A DNA stretch of 64,000 nt from CBDDHT01 sp965227905 (GCA_965227905.1 OZ245780.1:5890001-5954000), one strand, 5' to 3'; counted from the first letter of the stretch, positions 34,246-43,555 are shown. Notes: a model not told the origin generated them from the sequence alone. A program made the numbers and translations.

Positions 34246-34842
34246 ATGAAATTGAAACTGGCTATGGGTCTTGCCGTTGCAGCAGCTGTCGCTGTCTTTG
34301 CTGCTGGCCCGTTCAACAAGACCGCGACCGCGCAGATGTCGGAAAACTGGAAACCCAAATGGACAGCCGACGGCAAATTGAAATTGCCCGAAGGATTTCG
34401 CGAGTGGATTTTCCTCGGCGCACCGCTAACGCCCAATGCCTTAAATAATGGTAAGGCGGGTTTTCCGGAATATCACAATGTCTACATCCACCCAGAAGCC
34501 TACAAGATCTACAAGGCGACCGGCGAATTTCCTGAAGGAACAATCCTGCTGAAAGAGCTTCAACTCACCAAGAAAGGCGAGGAGAAGGATGGATCGCGAA
34601 CGGAAACATCCGGGCGCGGGTTCTTCCCAGCTGCCTTCAACGGCATCGACATATCGGTGAAAGATTCCAAACGCTTCTCCGAGACTCAGAACTGGGGATA
34701 CTTTAATTTCGGACATCATGCTCCGCCTTATGCCCCAACGGCAGCAGCCGCCCCGGCGGAAGCATGCGCTGCCTGCCACATCGCAAGCGCGACCAAGGAT
34801 ATGGTGTTCACGGAATTCTATACGCTGCTCAATACCAAATAG
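34246..34842 (+). CDS. Cytochrome P460-family haem protein
   Basis: 198 residues with a signal peptide (MKLKLAMGLAVAAAVAVFA, cleavage near TATAQM). The c-type haem motif CAACH lies near the C-terminus (about 175-179) followed by MVFTEFYTLL, the usual end of P460 proteins. The mid region FREWIFLGAPLTPNALNNG and HNVYIHPEAYKIYKATGEFP matches the family. P460 proteins oxidise hydroxylamine or bind NO; whether the haem-lysine crosslink exists here cannot be told from sequence alone. GGGAGA precedes the ATG at 34246. A strong terminator follows. Confidence 0.92.
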   Translation: MKLKLAMGLAVAAAVAVFAAGPFNKTATAQMSENWKPKWTADGKLKLPEGFREWIFLGAPLTPNALNNGKAGFPEYHNVYIHPEAYKIYKATGEFPEGTILLKELQLTKKGEEKDGSRTETSGRGFFPAAFNGIDISVKDSKRFSETQNWGYFNFGHHAPPYAPTAAAAPAEACAACHIASATKDMVFTEFYTLLNTK

Positions 34843-34871
34843 TCTGCATCTTTCACCGGTCGTCGGTAGTC

Positions 34872-34904
34872 AAGCTCAGCGAGACACGTCTCGCTGAGCT
34901 TTTT
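34872..34904 (+). terminator. Intrinsic terminator of the cytochrome P460 gene
   Basis: A perfect 13-bp stem, AAGCTCAGCGAGA (34872-34884) with TCTCGCTGAGCTT (34889-34901), has the 4-nt loop CACG and a run of T residues at its 3' end. It is one of the clearest terminators in the window. Confidence 0.9.
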
Positions 34905-35116
34905 CGTTTGTCACGCGATAATGCGACAGAGCCTAACGACTATCTGCAGACGTCGGTTCGACAATAATTCGCCGTTTCTCTCTACACGCTCATGACGGAC
35001 AAGGGAGCGTGTGATAAATCTCGCATCGAGTGTCTGGATAACCATGAAGGCCCAGGCACTTTTGCTATGACGCGGACGTGGCTCGGCATGAGAAGTGCTG
35101 CGAGTCCTTCTAGACC

Positions 35117-36409
35117 ATGGATCCGAATACAATGGGTGCCACACTCGCCGAAAAGATCATTGCCCGGGCGGCTGGTCAAGACGTCGTCACGCCCGGCGAT
35201 CTGGTTACGGCAAATGTCGATCTGGCCATGATGCATGACTCCAGCGGGCCGCGACGCGTCAAGCCGATCTTGGAACGTCTCAACGCTTCTGTTTGGGACA
35301 AGAGCAAAGTGGTCGTGATCTCCGATCACTTTGTGCCAGCAGTGGATGCCGAAAGTGCACGCATTCTGAACCTGACACGCAGTTGGGTCGCCGAACAGAA
35401 CATTGAGAATTTTCACGACATGCAGGGCATTTGTCATGTGGTGCTCCCGGAGCGCGGTCATTTGCGCCCAGGCATGTTTGTGGTTGGCGGCGATAGTCAT
35501 TCCACGACAGGCGGTGCGTTCGGCGTCTTCATGTTCGGTGTCGGCGCAACCGATATGGCCGGCGTCCTCGTGACCGGTGAGACATGGGTCAAAGTCCCGC
35601 AAACGATCCGCATCGAATGGTCAGGCAAGCTCGGCATCGGAGTCGCTGCCAAAGATATCAATCTGGCTTTGTGTGCCCGGCTCGGAATGGACGGCGGCAA
35701 GTATCAGGCAATCGAGTATACAGGTTCGCTCGTCTCGGCCCTCCCCATGCAGGAACGCATGACGCTATGCAATATGGCAGCTGAACTCGGTGCTCAGACA
35801 GGCCTGATTGCACCCGATGAAACGACTGCCGCCTATCTCTCGGGCCGGACCGGCGACGATGTCGACCTTTCGCGCTGGCAGCCTGATCCCGATGCATCAT
35901 ACATGGAAGATCACCATTTCGACGCCAACACATTGGCCCCGCAAGTCGCTGCGCCCCACAGTCCTTCAAATGCTGCCGCCGTCGACGAGCATGAAGGCAC
36001 GGCCATCGATCAAGCCTATATCGGGGCCTGCACGGGAGCGAAGCTTGCCGATTTGCGAATGGCGGCTGAAGTCCTGAAAGGTCGCAAGGTTGCAAAAAAT
36101 GTTCGCCTGTTGGTTGCACCGGCATCGCGAAACGATTCCACCGAAGCGATGAAGGATGGGACAATGGCTGCGCTTGCGGAGGCCGGCGCCATCATGATGC
36201 CATCGGGTTGCGGCGCCTGTGCTGGCTACGGCCCCGGGATTCTGGCTGAGGATGAGGTTTGCATCTCTTCCACGTCGCGCAATTTCCAAGGCCGAATGGG
36301 GGCGAAATCGGCGCAGGTTTATCTCGGTTCTCCCTATACGGTTGCCGCTGCCGCGATCGCTGGCACGGTTAAGGATCCGCGGCACTTCCTGGATGGGAAC
36401 GCGTCATGA
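35117..36409 (+). CDS. Aconitase-family hydro-lyase large subunit (LeuC/DmdA-like)
   Basis: 430 residues, a size typical of the LeuC/HacA/DmdA branch. The 4Fe-4S cysteines are in GACTGAK and PSGCGACAGYG, with VVGGDSHSTTGGAFG and TSRNFQGRMG as further family motifs. The start is ATG 35117 or 35132 (MGATLAEKII, nearer the family start); neither has a strong ribosome site. It overlaps the small-subunit gene by ATGA. Next to an isocitrate-lyase-superfamily gene and far from leucine genes, it more likely hydrates a substituted maleate, as dimethylmaleate hydratase does in nicotinate fermentation, than isopropylmaleate. The substrate is inferred. Confidence 0.9.
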   Translation: MDPNTMGATLAEKIIARAAGQDVVTPGDLVTANVDLAMMHDSSGPRRVKPILERLNASVWDKSKVVVISDHFVPAVDAESARILNLTRSWVAEQNIENFHDMQGICHVVLPERGHLRPGMFVVGGDSHSTTGGAFGVFMFGVGATDMAGVLVTGETWVKVPQTIRIEWSGKLGIGVAAKDINLALCARLGMDGGKYQAIEYTGSLVSALPMQERMTLCNMAAELGAQTGLIAPDETTAAYLSGRTGDDVDLSRWQPDPDASYMEDHHFDANTLAPQVAAPHSPSNAAAVDEHEGTAIDQAYIGACTGAKLADLRMAAEVLKGRKVAKNVRLLVAPASRNDSTEAMKDGTMAALAEAGAIMMPSGCGACAGYGPGILAEDEVCISSTSRNFQGRMGAKSAQVYLGSPYTVAAAAIAGTVKDPRHFLDGNAS

Positions 36410-36903
36410 GTACGGCATCGGGCAAGGCGTGGGTGTTCGGCGACGACATAAACACAGACAATCTTGCGCCCGGTCCCTATTTGAAACTACCGATCGATCA
36501 AGTTGCGCCCCACTGCCTTGAATCTGTCGATCCGGATTTCGCAGCCAATATCGTCGCTGGTGATGTCGTCGTTGCCGGCGCGAATTTCGGACAAGGATCA
36601 TCGCGCGAACAGGCTGCAGAGGTCCTTCGCCATCTCGGCGTTGGAGCCGTGATCGCCAAGTCGTTCGGCGGCATCTTTTATCGAAACGCTTTCAACTTCG
36701 GCCTATTGGCTTTGGTGTGCGCAGAGACGGACCGTATCAGAGCCGGTGACAAGATTGTGCTTTCACCGGAGGTCGGTGAAATCCAGAATCTGACGCAGGG
36801 CGAAAGCATTTCTGTCGAGGCAATACCGGGCCACCTTCTCGATTTGGTCCGTGATGGCGGACTGGTGCCCCATCTCGAACGCAAGCGAAATGCCGCCCAA
36901 TAG
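36406..36903 (+). CDS. Aconitase-family hydro-lyase small subunit (LeuD/DmdB-like)
   Basis: 165 residues, the swivelling domain of isopropylmalate-isomerase-like enzymes. It opens with AWVFGDDINTDNLAPGPYL (the conserved DDINTD) and holds GANFGQGSSREQAAEVLRH, where the common form is GxNFGCGSSREHA; the Arg is kept but Cys and His are both Gln. Its ATG overlaps the large-subunit stop by four bases, so the two subunits are made together. The substitutions are compatible with a substrate other than isopropylmalate. Assignment as DmdB-like rests on gene context. Confidence 0.9.
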   Translation: MSTASGKAWVFGDDINTDNLAPGPYLKLPIDQVAPHCLESVDPDFAANIVAGDVVVAGANFGQGSSREQAAEVLRHLGVGAVIAKSFGGIFYRNAFNFGLLALVCAETDRIRAGDKIVLSPEVGEIQNLTQGESISVEAIPGHLLDLVRDGGLVPHLERKRNAAQ

Positions 36904-36913
36904 AGGATCCCGC

Positions 36914-37804
36914 ATGAGCCAATCAAATTCAGCCAAACTTCGTGCATTGGTGGCCGCCGACGGCATGACGATCGCGCCCGGCGCTTATGACTGCATCACC
37001 GGAAAACTCATTGAACGTGCTGGGTTCAGCGCGGCCTATATGACCGGGGCCGGCACGGCTGCGAGCCTTGGATATCCGGACTTTGGCCTCGTGACCATGA
37101 CAGAAATGGTCGAGAATGCCGGCCGTATTGCCAGCTCGGTGGACATACCTCTCATCGCGGACGCCGACACGGGTTATGGCAACGAACTCAATGTCATCCG
37201 CACGATCCGCGAATATGAGCGCTTCGGCGTTGCGGCAATACACATGGAAGACCAGGACTTCCCAAAGAAGTGCGGGCATCTCGATGACAAGACGCTGATC
37301 CCCCTGGACGCGTATGTGGCCAAGATCCGGGCGGCAGTGCACGCCCGACGCGATCCTGACTTCGTGATCATCGCACGAACGGACGCACGCGCCGTCGAGG
37401 GCCTTGATGCTGCCATCGCGCGGGCGAATGCAGCGCTGGCAGCCGGAGCGGACATTGCCTTTGTGGAAGCGCCTCAAACGCTTGAGGAAATCGCGATGGT
37501 TCCGAAGGCCGTGAACGGGCCCTGTCTGCTCAATGTGGTACGTCGTGGGAAGACACCTGACCTTCCCCTGAACGATGCCGAAGCTATGGGATACAAACTC
37601 GCGATTCTACCGAGCATGCTACTCCGCAATGTCATCGGGTCGTCAGAGGAGCTTCTCGATCAACTAAAGACGACGAACATCTTTCCGGTCCCCGCAAAGG
37701 ATATCTCCGTACGCGAGGCCTTCCAGCGCTTCGGTGCAGACGAATGGGATGAAATGCGGGATCGCTTTTCCGAACCGGACCAAACCAACGAAGCGGCGGA
37801 ATAG
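36914..37804 (+). CDS. Isocitrate lyase/PEP mutase-superfamily carbon-carbon lyase (methylisocitrate or dimethylmalate lyase-like)
   Basis: 296 residues. The active-site loop is DQDFPKKCGHLDDKTLIP, the K(K/R)CGH form of methylisocitrate and 2,3-dimethylmalate lyases, and the Mg2+ site is in IADADTGYGNELNVIRT. GAGGA six bases before the ATG at 36914 decides the start over an upstream in-frame ATG inside the previous gene. Ten bases after the hydro-lyase small subunit, it would split the hydrated product into pyruvate plus another acid. Oxaloacetate decarboxylase or PEP-mutase activity is less likely given the intact loop. Confidence 0.92.
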   Translation: MSQSNSAKLRALVAADGMTIAPGAYDCITGKLIERAGFSAAYMTGAGTAASLGYPDFGLVTMTEMVENAGRIASSVDIPLIADADTGYGNELNVIRTIREYERFGVAAIHMEDQDFPKKCGHLDDKTLIPLDAYVAKIRAAVHARRDPDFVIIARTDARAVEGLDAAIARANAALAAGADIAFVEAPQTLEEIAMVPKAVNGPCLLNVVRRGKTPDLPLNDAEAMGYKLAILPSMLLRNVIGSSEELLDQLKTTNIFPVPAKDISVREAFQRFGADEWDEMRDRFSEPDQTNEAAE

Positions 37805-37837
37805 GCCACCGCGGTTCAATAGCACTCAAGAGAATAG

Positions 37838-37864
37838 GCCGTGCGTCTGTAACGGACGCACGGC
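37838..37864. terminator. Hairpin between convergent genes
   Basis: GCCGTGCGTC (37838-37847) pairs with GACGCACGGC (37855-37864) around a 7-nt loop. The T-run is short on the forward strand (AGTTTCG) and broken on the reverse (CTATTCTCTT). It is a probable shared terminator of the lyase gene and the ABC operon. Confidence 0.6.
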
Positions 37865-37871
37865 AGTTTCG

Positions 37872-38774
37872 CTATTGTGAGCGCAGCTTTGGATCGAGAG
37901 CATCACGAACGGCATCGCCGAAAAGGTTGAAACCGAACACGGCAAGCGTGATCGCAACACCTGGCCAGATCGCCACCCATGGCGCACTCTCGGCATATTC
38001 CTCAGCGCCGCCCTGCAGCATCAGACCCCAGGCCGGAGTCGGTTCCTGAACGCCGAGACCAAGATAAGAAAGCGAAGCTTCGAGCAGGATCGCCTGGCCG
38101 ACAAAGGCCGTGATCATGATCAGATAAGGCGCCATGACGTTCGGCACCATGTGGCGCATGATGATCCGCGCGTTCGAAAAGCCATTGGCGCGCGCGGCAT
38201 CGATGTAAGGGATCTCGCGAATGGCGAGCGCGCTTGAGCGCACGACCCGGGCGCATCGCGGAATGAACGGGATCGTAATCGCGATGATCACATTCTGGAT
38301 GCCCGTTCCGAAGATCGAGACAACCGCCAGCGCCATAATGATCAGCGGGAACGCCATGAAGACGTCCATGACGCGCTGGAAGATGAGATCGAAACGGCCG
38401 CCGAAGAAGGCACTGGCAACACCCAGAACCAGACCAATCGTCGAACCGATAAAGGCGCAGGTAAAACCGACGAACAAGGCCGTCTGCGCGCCATAGACAA
38501 TCCTTGAAAACAGATCGCGCCCGAACTGATCCGTACCCAGGAAAAACGCCGTACTCGGCGGCGTCAGCATGTTCTCGAACGAGTTCGCCTCCGGGTCGTA
38601 GGGAGTCAGATAGGGCGCGAACATCGCCATGACAATCATGGTCAGCACGATAATAGCGCCAACGGCACCGACAGGCTGCTTGCGAATAAGTTCGCCCATG
38701 ACTGAGAAAATCGAACGCTTGGGCGATAGATCCTCAATCGCAGCTTCCACTCTGACTTCGGAGGTCGTCGGCAT
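37872..38774 (-). CDS. ABC peptide/nickel-type permease subunit (DppC/OppC family)
   Basis: 300 residues with about six membrane segments and the N-terminal cytoplasmic lead typical of DppC. The EAA-like loop is EIPYIDAARANGFSNARIIMRH, and LTPYDPEANSFENMLTPPS with FFLGTDQFGRDLFSRIVYGA is the usual opening. It is the last gene of a five-gene leftward importer operon (two ATPases, binding protein, two permeases). Substrate class is oligopeptide-like, but dipeptides, opines, glutathione or plant-derived acids are all possible. Confidence 0.93.
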   Translation of the reverse strand: MPTTSEVRVEAAIEDLSPKRSIFSVMGELIRKQPVGAVGAIIVLTMIVMAMFAPYLTPYDPEANSFENMLTPPSTAFFLGTDQFGRDLFSRIVYGAQTALFVGFTCAFIGSTIGLVLGVASAFFGGRFDLIFQRVMDVFMAFPLIIMALAVVSIFGTGIQNVIIAITIPFIPRCARVVRSSALAIREIPYIDAARANGFSNARIIMRHMVPNVMAPYLIMITAFVGQAILLEASLSYLGLGVQEPTPAWGLMLQGGAEEYAESAPWVAIWPGVAITLAVFGFNLFGDAVRDALDPKLRSQ

Positions 38775-38785
38775 AGGGCTTCCAA

Positions 38786-39757
38786 TCAGCTATAGCGAAT
38801 GCGTGGATCAAGCCAGGCATACATGACGTCGACAATGAAATTCGTGAACACGAACACGACAACGACGATCATGACGAGCGCCTGTGTCATCGCGAAGTCC
38901 TGGTTCGTCACGGACTCGACGAAGAGTTTTCCAAGGCCGTTGAGATTGAACACCTGCTCGGTGACCACCAGGCCGCCCATCAGGAAGGCGAATTCGATCC
39001 CAATGATGGTAACAACCGGCAAGAGTGCGTTCTTGAGCGCATGACGGTTGATGATGATCTTTTCCATCAGACCCTTCGCCCTCGCCGTCCGCACATAGTC
39101 CTCACGCAGCACCTCAAGTAGTGTCGATCGCGTCATACGTGTTGCCACCGCGGAGTAGCGGTAACCTGTTGCGACTGCCGGCCAGATCAATTGGCTCAAA
39201 TTGCGCAGCGGGTCCTCCCAAATCGGTACATAGTCGATCGGAGGCATCCAGGCCTCGCCAAACCAGGCTTGGGTCGTGATCAGGAGTCCAAGAATGATGA
39301 GAATGCCCAGCCAGAAGGATGGGATCGCAATACCTGCAATTGAAAATGTCCGGACGATATAGTCGATCCATGTATTCTGGCGAACCGCCGAAATCGTACC
39401 CAGCGGGATGGCAATAAGGATCGTCACGATCGTCGCCATCAGTGCGACCTGCAATGACAACTGGAACCGCAGTCCCAGCTCATAGGTAATCGGCCGGCCC
39501 GTCCACATCGAGTTGCCGAAATCAAACGTCGCAAGCCCGACGATAAAACTGCCAAATTGAACAAGAATGGGATCGTTGAGCCCAAGATTCTCACGGCAGA
39601 GTTCGATCTGCTCCGGGTCGGCATAAAGGCCGGACCCAGCCAGTCTAAGCTCACACACATCGCCTGGGATCAACCGCAAAAGGAAGAAAACAAGACATGC
39701 CGCCCCGATCAAGGTCGGGATCATCAATAGAAGTCGCTTGAGTATGTATTGCCACAT
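38786..39757 (-). CDS. ABC peptide/nickel-type permease subunit (DppB/OppB family)
   Basis: 323 residues with about six membrane segments, a long periplasmic region after the first (RLIPGDVCELRLAGSGLYAD) and the cytoplasmic loop EVLREDYVRTARAKGLMEKI that contacts the ATPases. It partners with the DppC-type protein encoded 11 bp downstream. It is preceded by a stable intercistronic hairpin that separates it from the binding-protein gene. Confidence 0.93.
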   Translation of the reverse strand: MWQYILKRLLLMIPTLIGAACLVFFLLRLIPGDVCELRLAGSGLYADPEQIELCRENLGLNDPILVQFGSFIVGLATFDFGNSMWTGRPITYELGLRFQLSLQVALMATIVTILIAIPLGTISAVRQNTWIDYIVRTFSIAGIAIPSFWLGILIILGLLITTQAWFGEAWMPPIDYVPIWEDPLRNLSQLIWPAVATGYRYSAVATRMTRSTLLEVLREDYVRTARAKGLMEKIIINRHALKNALLPVVTIIGIEFAFLMGGLVVTEQVFNLNGLGKLFVESVTNQDFAMTQALVMIVVVVFVFTNFIVDVMYAWLDPRIRYS

Positions 39758-39777
39758 ATGCCCGAAACCGATTTGTC

Positions 39778-39810
39778 CACCGCCCTCGACCTAAAAGGCC
39801 GAGGGCGGTG
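39778..39810 (-). other. Intercistronic stabilising hairpin between binding-protein and permease genes
   Basis: CACCGCCCTCG and CGAGGGCGGTG are perfect 11-bp arms (39778-39788, 39800-39810) with an 11-nt loop. No T-run follows on the reverse strand, so it is more likely a mRNA-stabilising stem favouring the binding protein than a terminator. Confidence 0.65.
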
Positions 39811-39829
39811 AATGCCAGTCAATACGCCG

Positions 39830-41446
39830 TTACTTGTCCAGCCAGATGTTGTCCAAATGCTGGTTTAGGTAATGGCTCGGTGCGATCTTCCAGCCCTTCA
39901 CGTAAGAGCGATGCGGATTGATCTTGTACCACCACAGCGTAATACCGATGTGCGCCTGGTCGCTGAGCGCGCGTTGCTCATATTGACGCATCAATGTCCG
40001 CTGCTCGGCTTCGGTTTCTGCCTTAAGCAGCTTCGCATAGATGGCCTCGAGCTCCTGATCGTCATACTGACCATAGTTGTTTCCTGCAGAACCCAGGAAC
40101 TTGGTCACGTCAGCGATCGGGTTGATAACGCTCTGGCAGTTGAAGTCGATTGAGACATCGAACGATTTCTTCTTGCGCAGGATGTCATAGAAGATCGGGC
40201 TCGGGTTCACCTGCTGGGTGACCTTCAGACCGACTTTCCGCCACTGGTCGATCAACCAGGTGCCCACGACCTTGTAAGGCTGGTCGACACCGCGGTTGTT
40301 GAGTACGAACTCAAGACCTTCGGCACCGGCTTCCTTGAGGAGCCGTTTTGCTTCTTCGCGGTTCGCCTTGATGTCCTTGCCATAACCGGCGAGCTTGGTC
40401 ATCTCGGCTTCTGTTGCGGCCATCGGGTGACCCGGGAACACAACGCCGCCAACCGTCTTCACGATCGCGATCTGCGAGAGATACTTCGAACCGCCCCAGC
40501 GATCGACGGAGAGCGTCAGTGCACGGCGCACCCGAGGATCGTCAAACGGCTTTTTCTTCTGGTTCGGCGTGAACATCAGCACGCAGTTCCAGTCGCTCTC
40601 CTGCACCGTGATCTTGTCGCCAAGAGCTTTCTGCAGATCATCGCGAGCCTTCGGCGGGAAACCACGGAATTCGATACCGGCGCGGTCGCCGCGAATGGCT
40701 TGCAGTCGTAGTGCCATCTTAGGCGCCGAAATGGCCTTGAAGCCATCCAGGAAGGGGCGTCCCTTGTGATGGTAATCGGCGAACTTCTTACCTTCGACAA
40801 AAGAACCCGGCTGATGCTGGACAAAGCTGAACGCACCGGAGCCGTTGATGTTCTTCTGGTGCCAGGTATAGCCGTGCGTATCGAGATCCTTCTTCGAATA
40901 GATGAAGTTGAAGGGCGTCGCGACAGCCGGAATGAAGGCACCGGACGGGAACTTCAGCTTGAAGACGACCGTATAGTCATCCGTTGCCTTGACGGACTCA
41001 ACCATCTTGAAGAACGCCTTGCGCGAACTTGCAATGCCTTCCGGCGGGAAGATGATCTTCTGGTAAGTGGCCACCACGTCATGGGCCGTCATTTTCGTTC
41101 CGTCGTGGAACTTAACGTCCTTGCGGATCTTGAAGGTGTAAACCGTGCCGCCTTCTTCACCTTTTGGCACGTCGCCTTCACAGACATCGCAAACGAAGTC
41201 CGTCGGTGACGATGGATTGTCAGGATTGACGCGGATCAGCAGGCTATAGAACGGCCGGATCGGATGAACCATGCCGAATGTCGTTTCGACATGTCCGTCA
41301 TAGGACGGAATCTTAGAGCCGACCACGAAATTGAGCACGCCGCCCGCTTTGGGCTTGGCTGCGTGACTCGCGGCCTTGGCCGCCCCGGTCGACAGGCCGA
41401 GGCCCACCAAACCAGCTACGGCGAGTTTGAGTACAGGTAGTCTCAT
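39830..41446 (-). CDS. ABC transporter periplasmic substrate-binding protein (SBP family 5, DppA-like)
   Basis: 538 residues with a signal peptide (LKLAVAGLVGLGLSTGAAKAA) and a bilobed family 5 fold. Characteristic pieces are YTFKIRKDVKFHDGTKMTAH and DDPRVRRALTLSVDRWGG. The two close cysteines in FVCDVCEGD are uncommon for this family and may form a disulfide. GGGAGGA precedes the ATG. The gene lies between the ATPase and permease genes. The ligand is unknown. Confidence 0.93.
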   Translation of the reverse strand: MRLPVLKLAVAGLVGLGLSTGAAKAASHAAKPKAGGVLNFVVGSKIPSYDGHVETTFGMVHPIRPFYSLLIRVNPDNPSSPTDFVCDVCEGDVPKGEEGGTVYTFKIRKDVKFHDGTKMTAHDVVATYQKIIFPPEGIASSRKAFFKMVESVKATDDYTVVFKLKFPSGAFIPAVATPFNFIYSKKDLDTHGYTWHQKNINGSGAFSFVQHQPGSFVEGKKFADYHHKGRPFLDGFKAISAPKMALRLQAIRGDRAGIEFRGFPPKARDDLQKALGDKITVQESDWNCVLMFTPNQKKKPFDDPRVRRALTLSVDRWGGSKYLSQIAIVKTVGGVVFPGHPMAATEAEMTKLAGYGKDIKANREEAKRLLKEAGAEGLEFVLNNRGVDQPYKVVGTWLIDQWRKVGLKVTQQVNPSPIFYDILRKKKSFDVSIDFNCQSVINPIADVTKFLGSAGNNYGQYDDQELEAIYAKLLKAETEAEQRTLMRQYEQRALSDQAHIGITLWWYKINPHRSYVKGWKIAPSHYLNQHLDNIWLDK

Positions 41447-41511
41447 TCAATTCCTCCCTTTCGTACAAACAGATGCGTCCGCAGACACTCGAAGCCCTTC
41501 TCAACGGGGCT

Positions 41512-42507
41512 TTACACTTCGGAGCAGGCCACCCAGTGGCCCGGCTTCACCTCCCGAAACTCTGGCACAGACTTGCTGCACCCCTCAACCGCGACGGAGC
41601 AGCGCGGATGAAACACGCAGCCCGAAGGCGGATTGATTGGGCTCGGTATTTCGCCCTTGATGATTTTATGGGCCCGCTCTGCCTCCACAGTCGGGTCCGG
41701 AATCGGCACCGCATCCAAAAGCGCCTTGGTGTAGGGATGGAGCGGGTTGTCGTAGAGCTCATCGCAGTCGGCGAGTTCGACCATTTTGCCGAGATACATC
41801 ACGGCGACGCGCTGGCAGAGATGGCGCACGACACTCAGATCATGCGCAATGAACAGATAGGTCAGATCGAATTCGTCCCGCAGGTCTTCCAGGAGATTGA
41901 TCACCTGGGCCTGAATCGAAACATCCAGTGCCGAAACGGCTTCATCGCAAATAATGAATTCCGGCTTGACCGACAATGCGCGGGCGATGCCGACGCGCTG
42001 GCGCTGGCCACCGCTCATCTCATGAGGATAGCGATCGGCAAATTTCGGATTGAGACCGCAGACCTCCAGAAGCTCCGCAACGCGCTTGGTTCGTGCCGCC
42101 TGATCGGGCTCCGTGTTGTGCACCATCATCGGCTCGGAGATGATATCGCCGATTTTCATGCGCGGATTGAGAGAGCTGTAGGGGTCCTGGAAAATCACCT
42201 GTATTCGCTGGCGAAGCGGACGCATCGCCTTTTTGTCCAGGCCCGTCAGGTTGACGCCATCGTAGAGGATCTCTCCGTCGGTCGCCTGCTCAAGCTGCAG
42301 AATACAGCGACCTGTCGTCGTCTTGCCGCACCCTGATTCGCCGACAAGGCCGAGGGTTTCCCCCTTGCGGATACTGAAACTAACCCCGTCGACCGCTTTG
42401 ACGTGACCAATAACCCGCGGGATCAAGGCTCCCTCGGTTACGGGAAAGTGCATTTTCAGGCCACGGACGTCGACAAGGACTTCGGCCTCGGGTGATGTCG
42501 TCGTCAT
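41512..42507 (-). CDS. ABC transporter ATP-binding protein (DppF/OppF type)
   Basis: 331 residues with Walker A GESGCGKTTTGR, signature MSGGQRQRVGIARAL, Walker B FIICDEAVSALD and the C-terminal oligopeptide-type extension (HPYTKALLDAVPIPDP and GCVFHPRC). The GAGG before ATG 42507 decides the start; the frame stays open into the upstream ATPase gene. It is the second ATPase of the importer; the start lies four bases after the stop of the first. Confidence 0.94.
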   Translation of the reverse strand: MTTTSPEAEVLVDVRGLKMHFPVTEGALIPRVIGHVKAVDGVSFSIRKGETLGLVGESGCGKTTTGRCILQLEQATDGEILYDGVNLTGLDKKAMRPLRQRIQVIFQDPYSSLNPRMKIGDIISEPMMVHNTEPDQAARTKRVAELLEVCGLNPKFADRYPHEMSGGQRQRVGIARALSVKPEFIICDEAVSALDVSIQAQVINLLEDLRDEFDLTYLFIAHDLSVVRHLCQRVAVMYLGKMVELADCDELYDNPLHPYTKALLDAVPIPDPTVEAERAHKIIKGEIPSPINPPSGCVFHPRCSVAVEGCSKSVPEFREVKPGHWVACSEV

Positions 42508-42511
42508 TGCA

Positions 42512-43555
42512 CTATGCCTCTTGCGCCACGGTCGACTCGGTCTCGGACTCGTCGCTGGCGACGACCTCTTTCGCGGCTTCCGCAACGACTTCGTTTTGCC
42601 AGCAGGCTGCGAGATGACCTTCGTTCACGGCATTCAAAGGTGGATAGGCGCTTGCGCATTTCTCGACGGCATAAGCGCATCGCGGGCGGAAAGAACAGCC
42701 TTCATCAAGACGGGTCAGGTCCGGTGGCTGGCCTTCAACCGGGTCCAGTTTGGCCTTACGCGGCTGATCCATGCGCGGAACCGACTTCAAGAGCGCCAGT
42801 GTGTAGGGGTGACGCGGCCGGTGATAGATGTCGTGCGCCGTTCCACTTTCGATGATCTTGCCCGCATACATGACATTCACGCGGTCAGCATAGCGAGCGA
42901 CGACGCCCAGATTGTGAGTGATGACAATCAGTGCGACATCCATGCGGCGCGTCAGATCCTTCATCAACTCCAGGATCTGCGCCTGGATCGTGACATCGAG
43001 CGCCGTCGTCGGCTCGTCGGCGATGATCAGTTTGGGTTCGCACGCAAGAGCCATGGCAATGACCACACGCTGACGCATGCCGCCACTGAGATGGTGAGGA
43101 TATTGGGACAACCGCCGTTTGGGGTCCGAGATACCGACCAGGCCAAGCAATTCAACTGCTCGCTCCTTGGTCTGTTCTGGAGTCATATCCGTGTGTTCTT
43201 CGAGCGTCTCGGTCAATTGACGCTCAATGCTCAACACCGGATTGAGCGACGTCATCGGCTCCTGGAACACCATCCCGATGTCCTTGCCGCGGACCTCCCG
43301 CATTTCGTCTTCGGTAATCTGCAGCAGGTCGCGGCCCAGAAAACGGATGCTCCCTCCAACGGTCTTACCGGGTGGATCGGGGATCAGCCGCAGGATCGAC
43401 ATGGCGCTCACGGACTTGCCACAGCCCGACTCGCCCACGATGGCAACGGTTTCGCCTTCCTTCACGTCATAAGACACACCGTCGACGGCCTTGACCGTTC
43501 CGGCGGACGTGTAGAACTGCGTTTGAAGATTTTCAATTTCAAGAATATTCGACAA
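42512..43555 (-). CDS. ABC transporter ATP-binding protein (DppD/OppD type)
   Basis: 347 residues from a TTG start at 43555 (AAGGG six bases before). Walker A is GESGCGKSVSAMS, signature LSGGMRQRVVIAMAL, Walker B LIIADEPTTALD, and the C-terminal part has HPYTLALLKSVPRMD and GCSFRPRCAYAVEKC, the cysteine-bearing extension of OppD-type ATPases that can carry an Fe-S cluster. It is the first gene of the importer operon; an AT-rich region with a palindrome lies upstream. Confidence 0.94.
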   Translation of the reverse strand: MSNILEIENLQTQFYTSAGTVKAVDGVSYDVKEGETVAIVGESGCGKSVSAMSILRLIPDPPGKTVGGSIRFLGRDLLQITEDEMREVRGKDIGMVFQEPMTSLNPVLSIERQLTETLEEHTDMTPEQTKERAVELLGLVGISDPKRRLSQYPHHLSGGMRQRVVIAMALACEPKLIIADEPTTALDVTIQAQILELMKDLTRRMDVALIVITHNLGVVARYADRVNVMYAGKIIESGTAHDIYHRPRHPYTLALLKSVPRMDQPRKAKLDPVEGQPPDLTRLDEGCSFRPRCAYAVEKCASAYPPLNAVNEGHLAACWQNEVVAEAAKEVVASDESETESTVAQEA

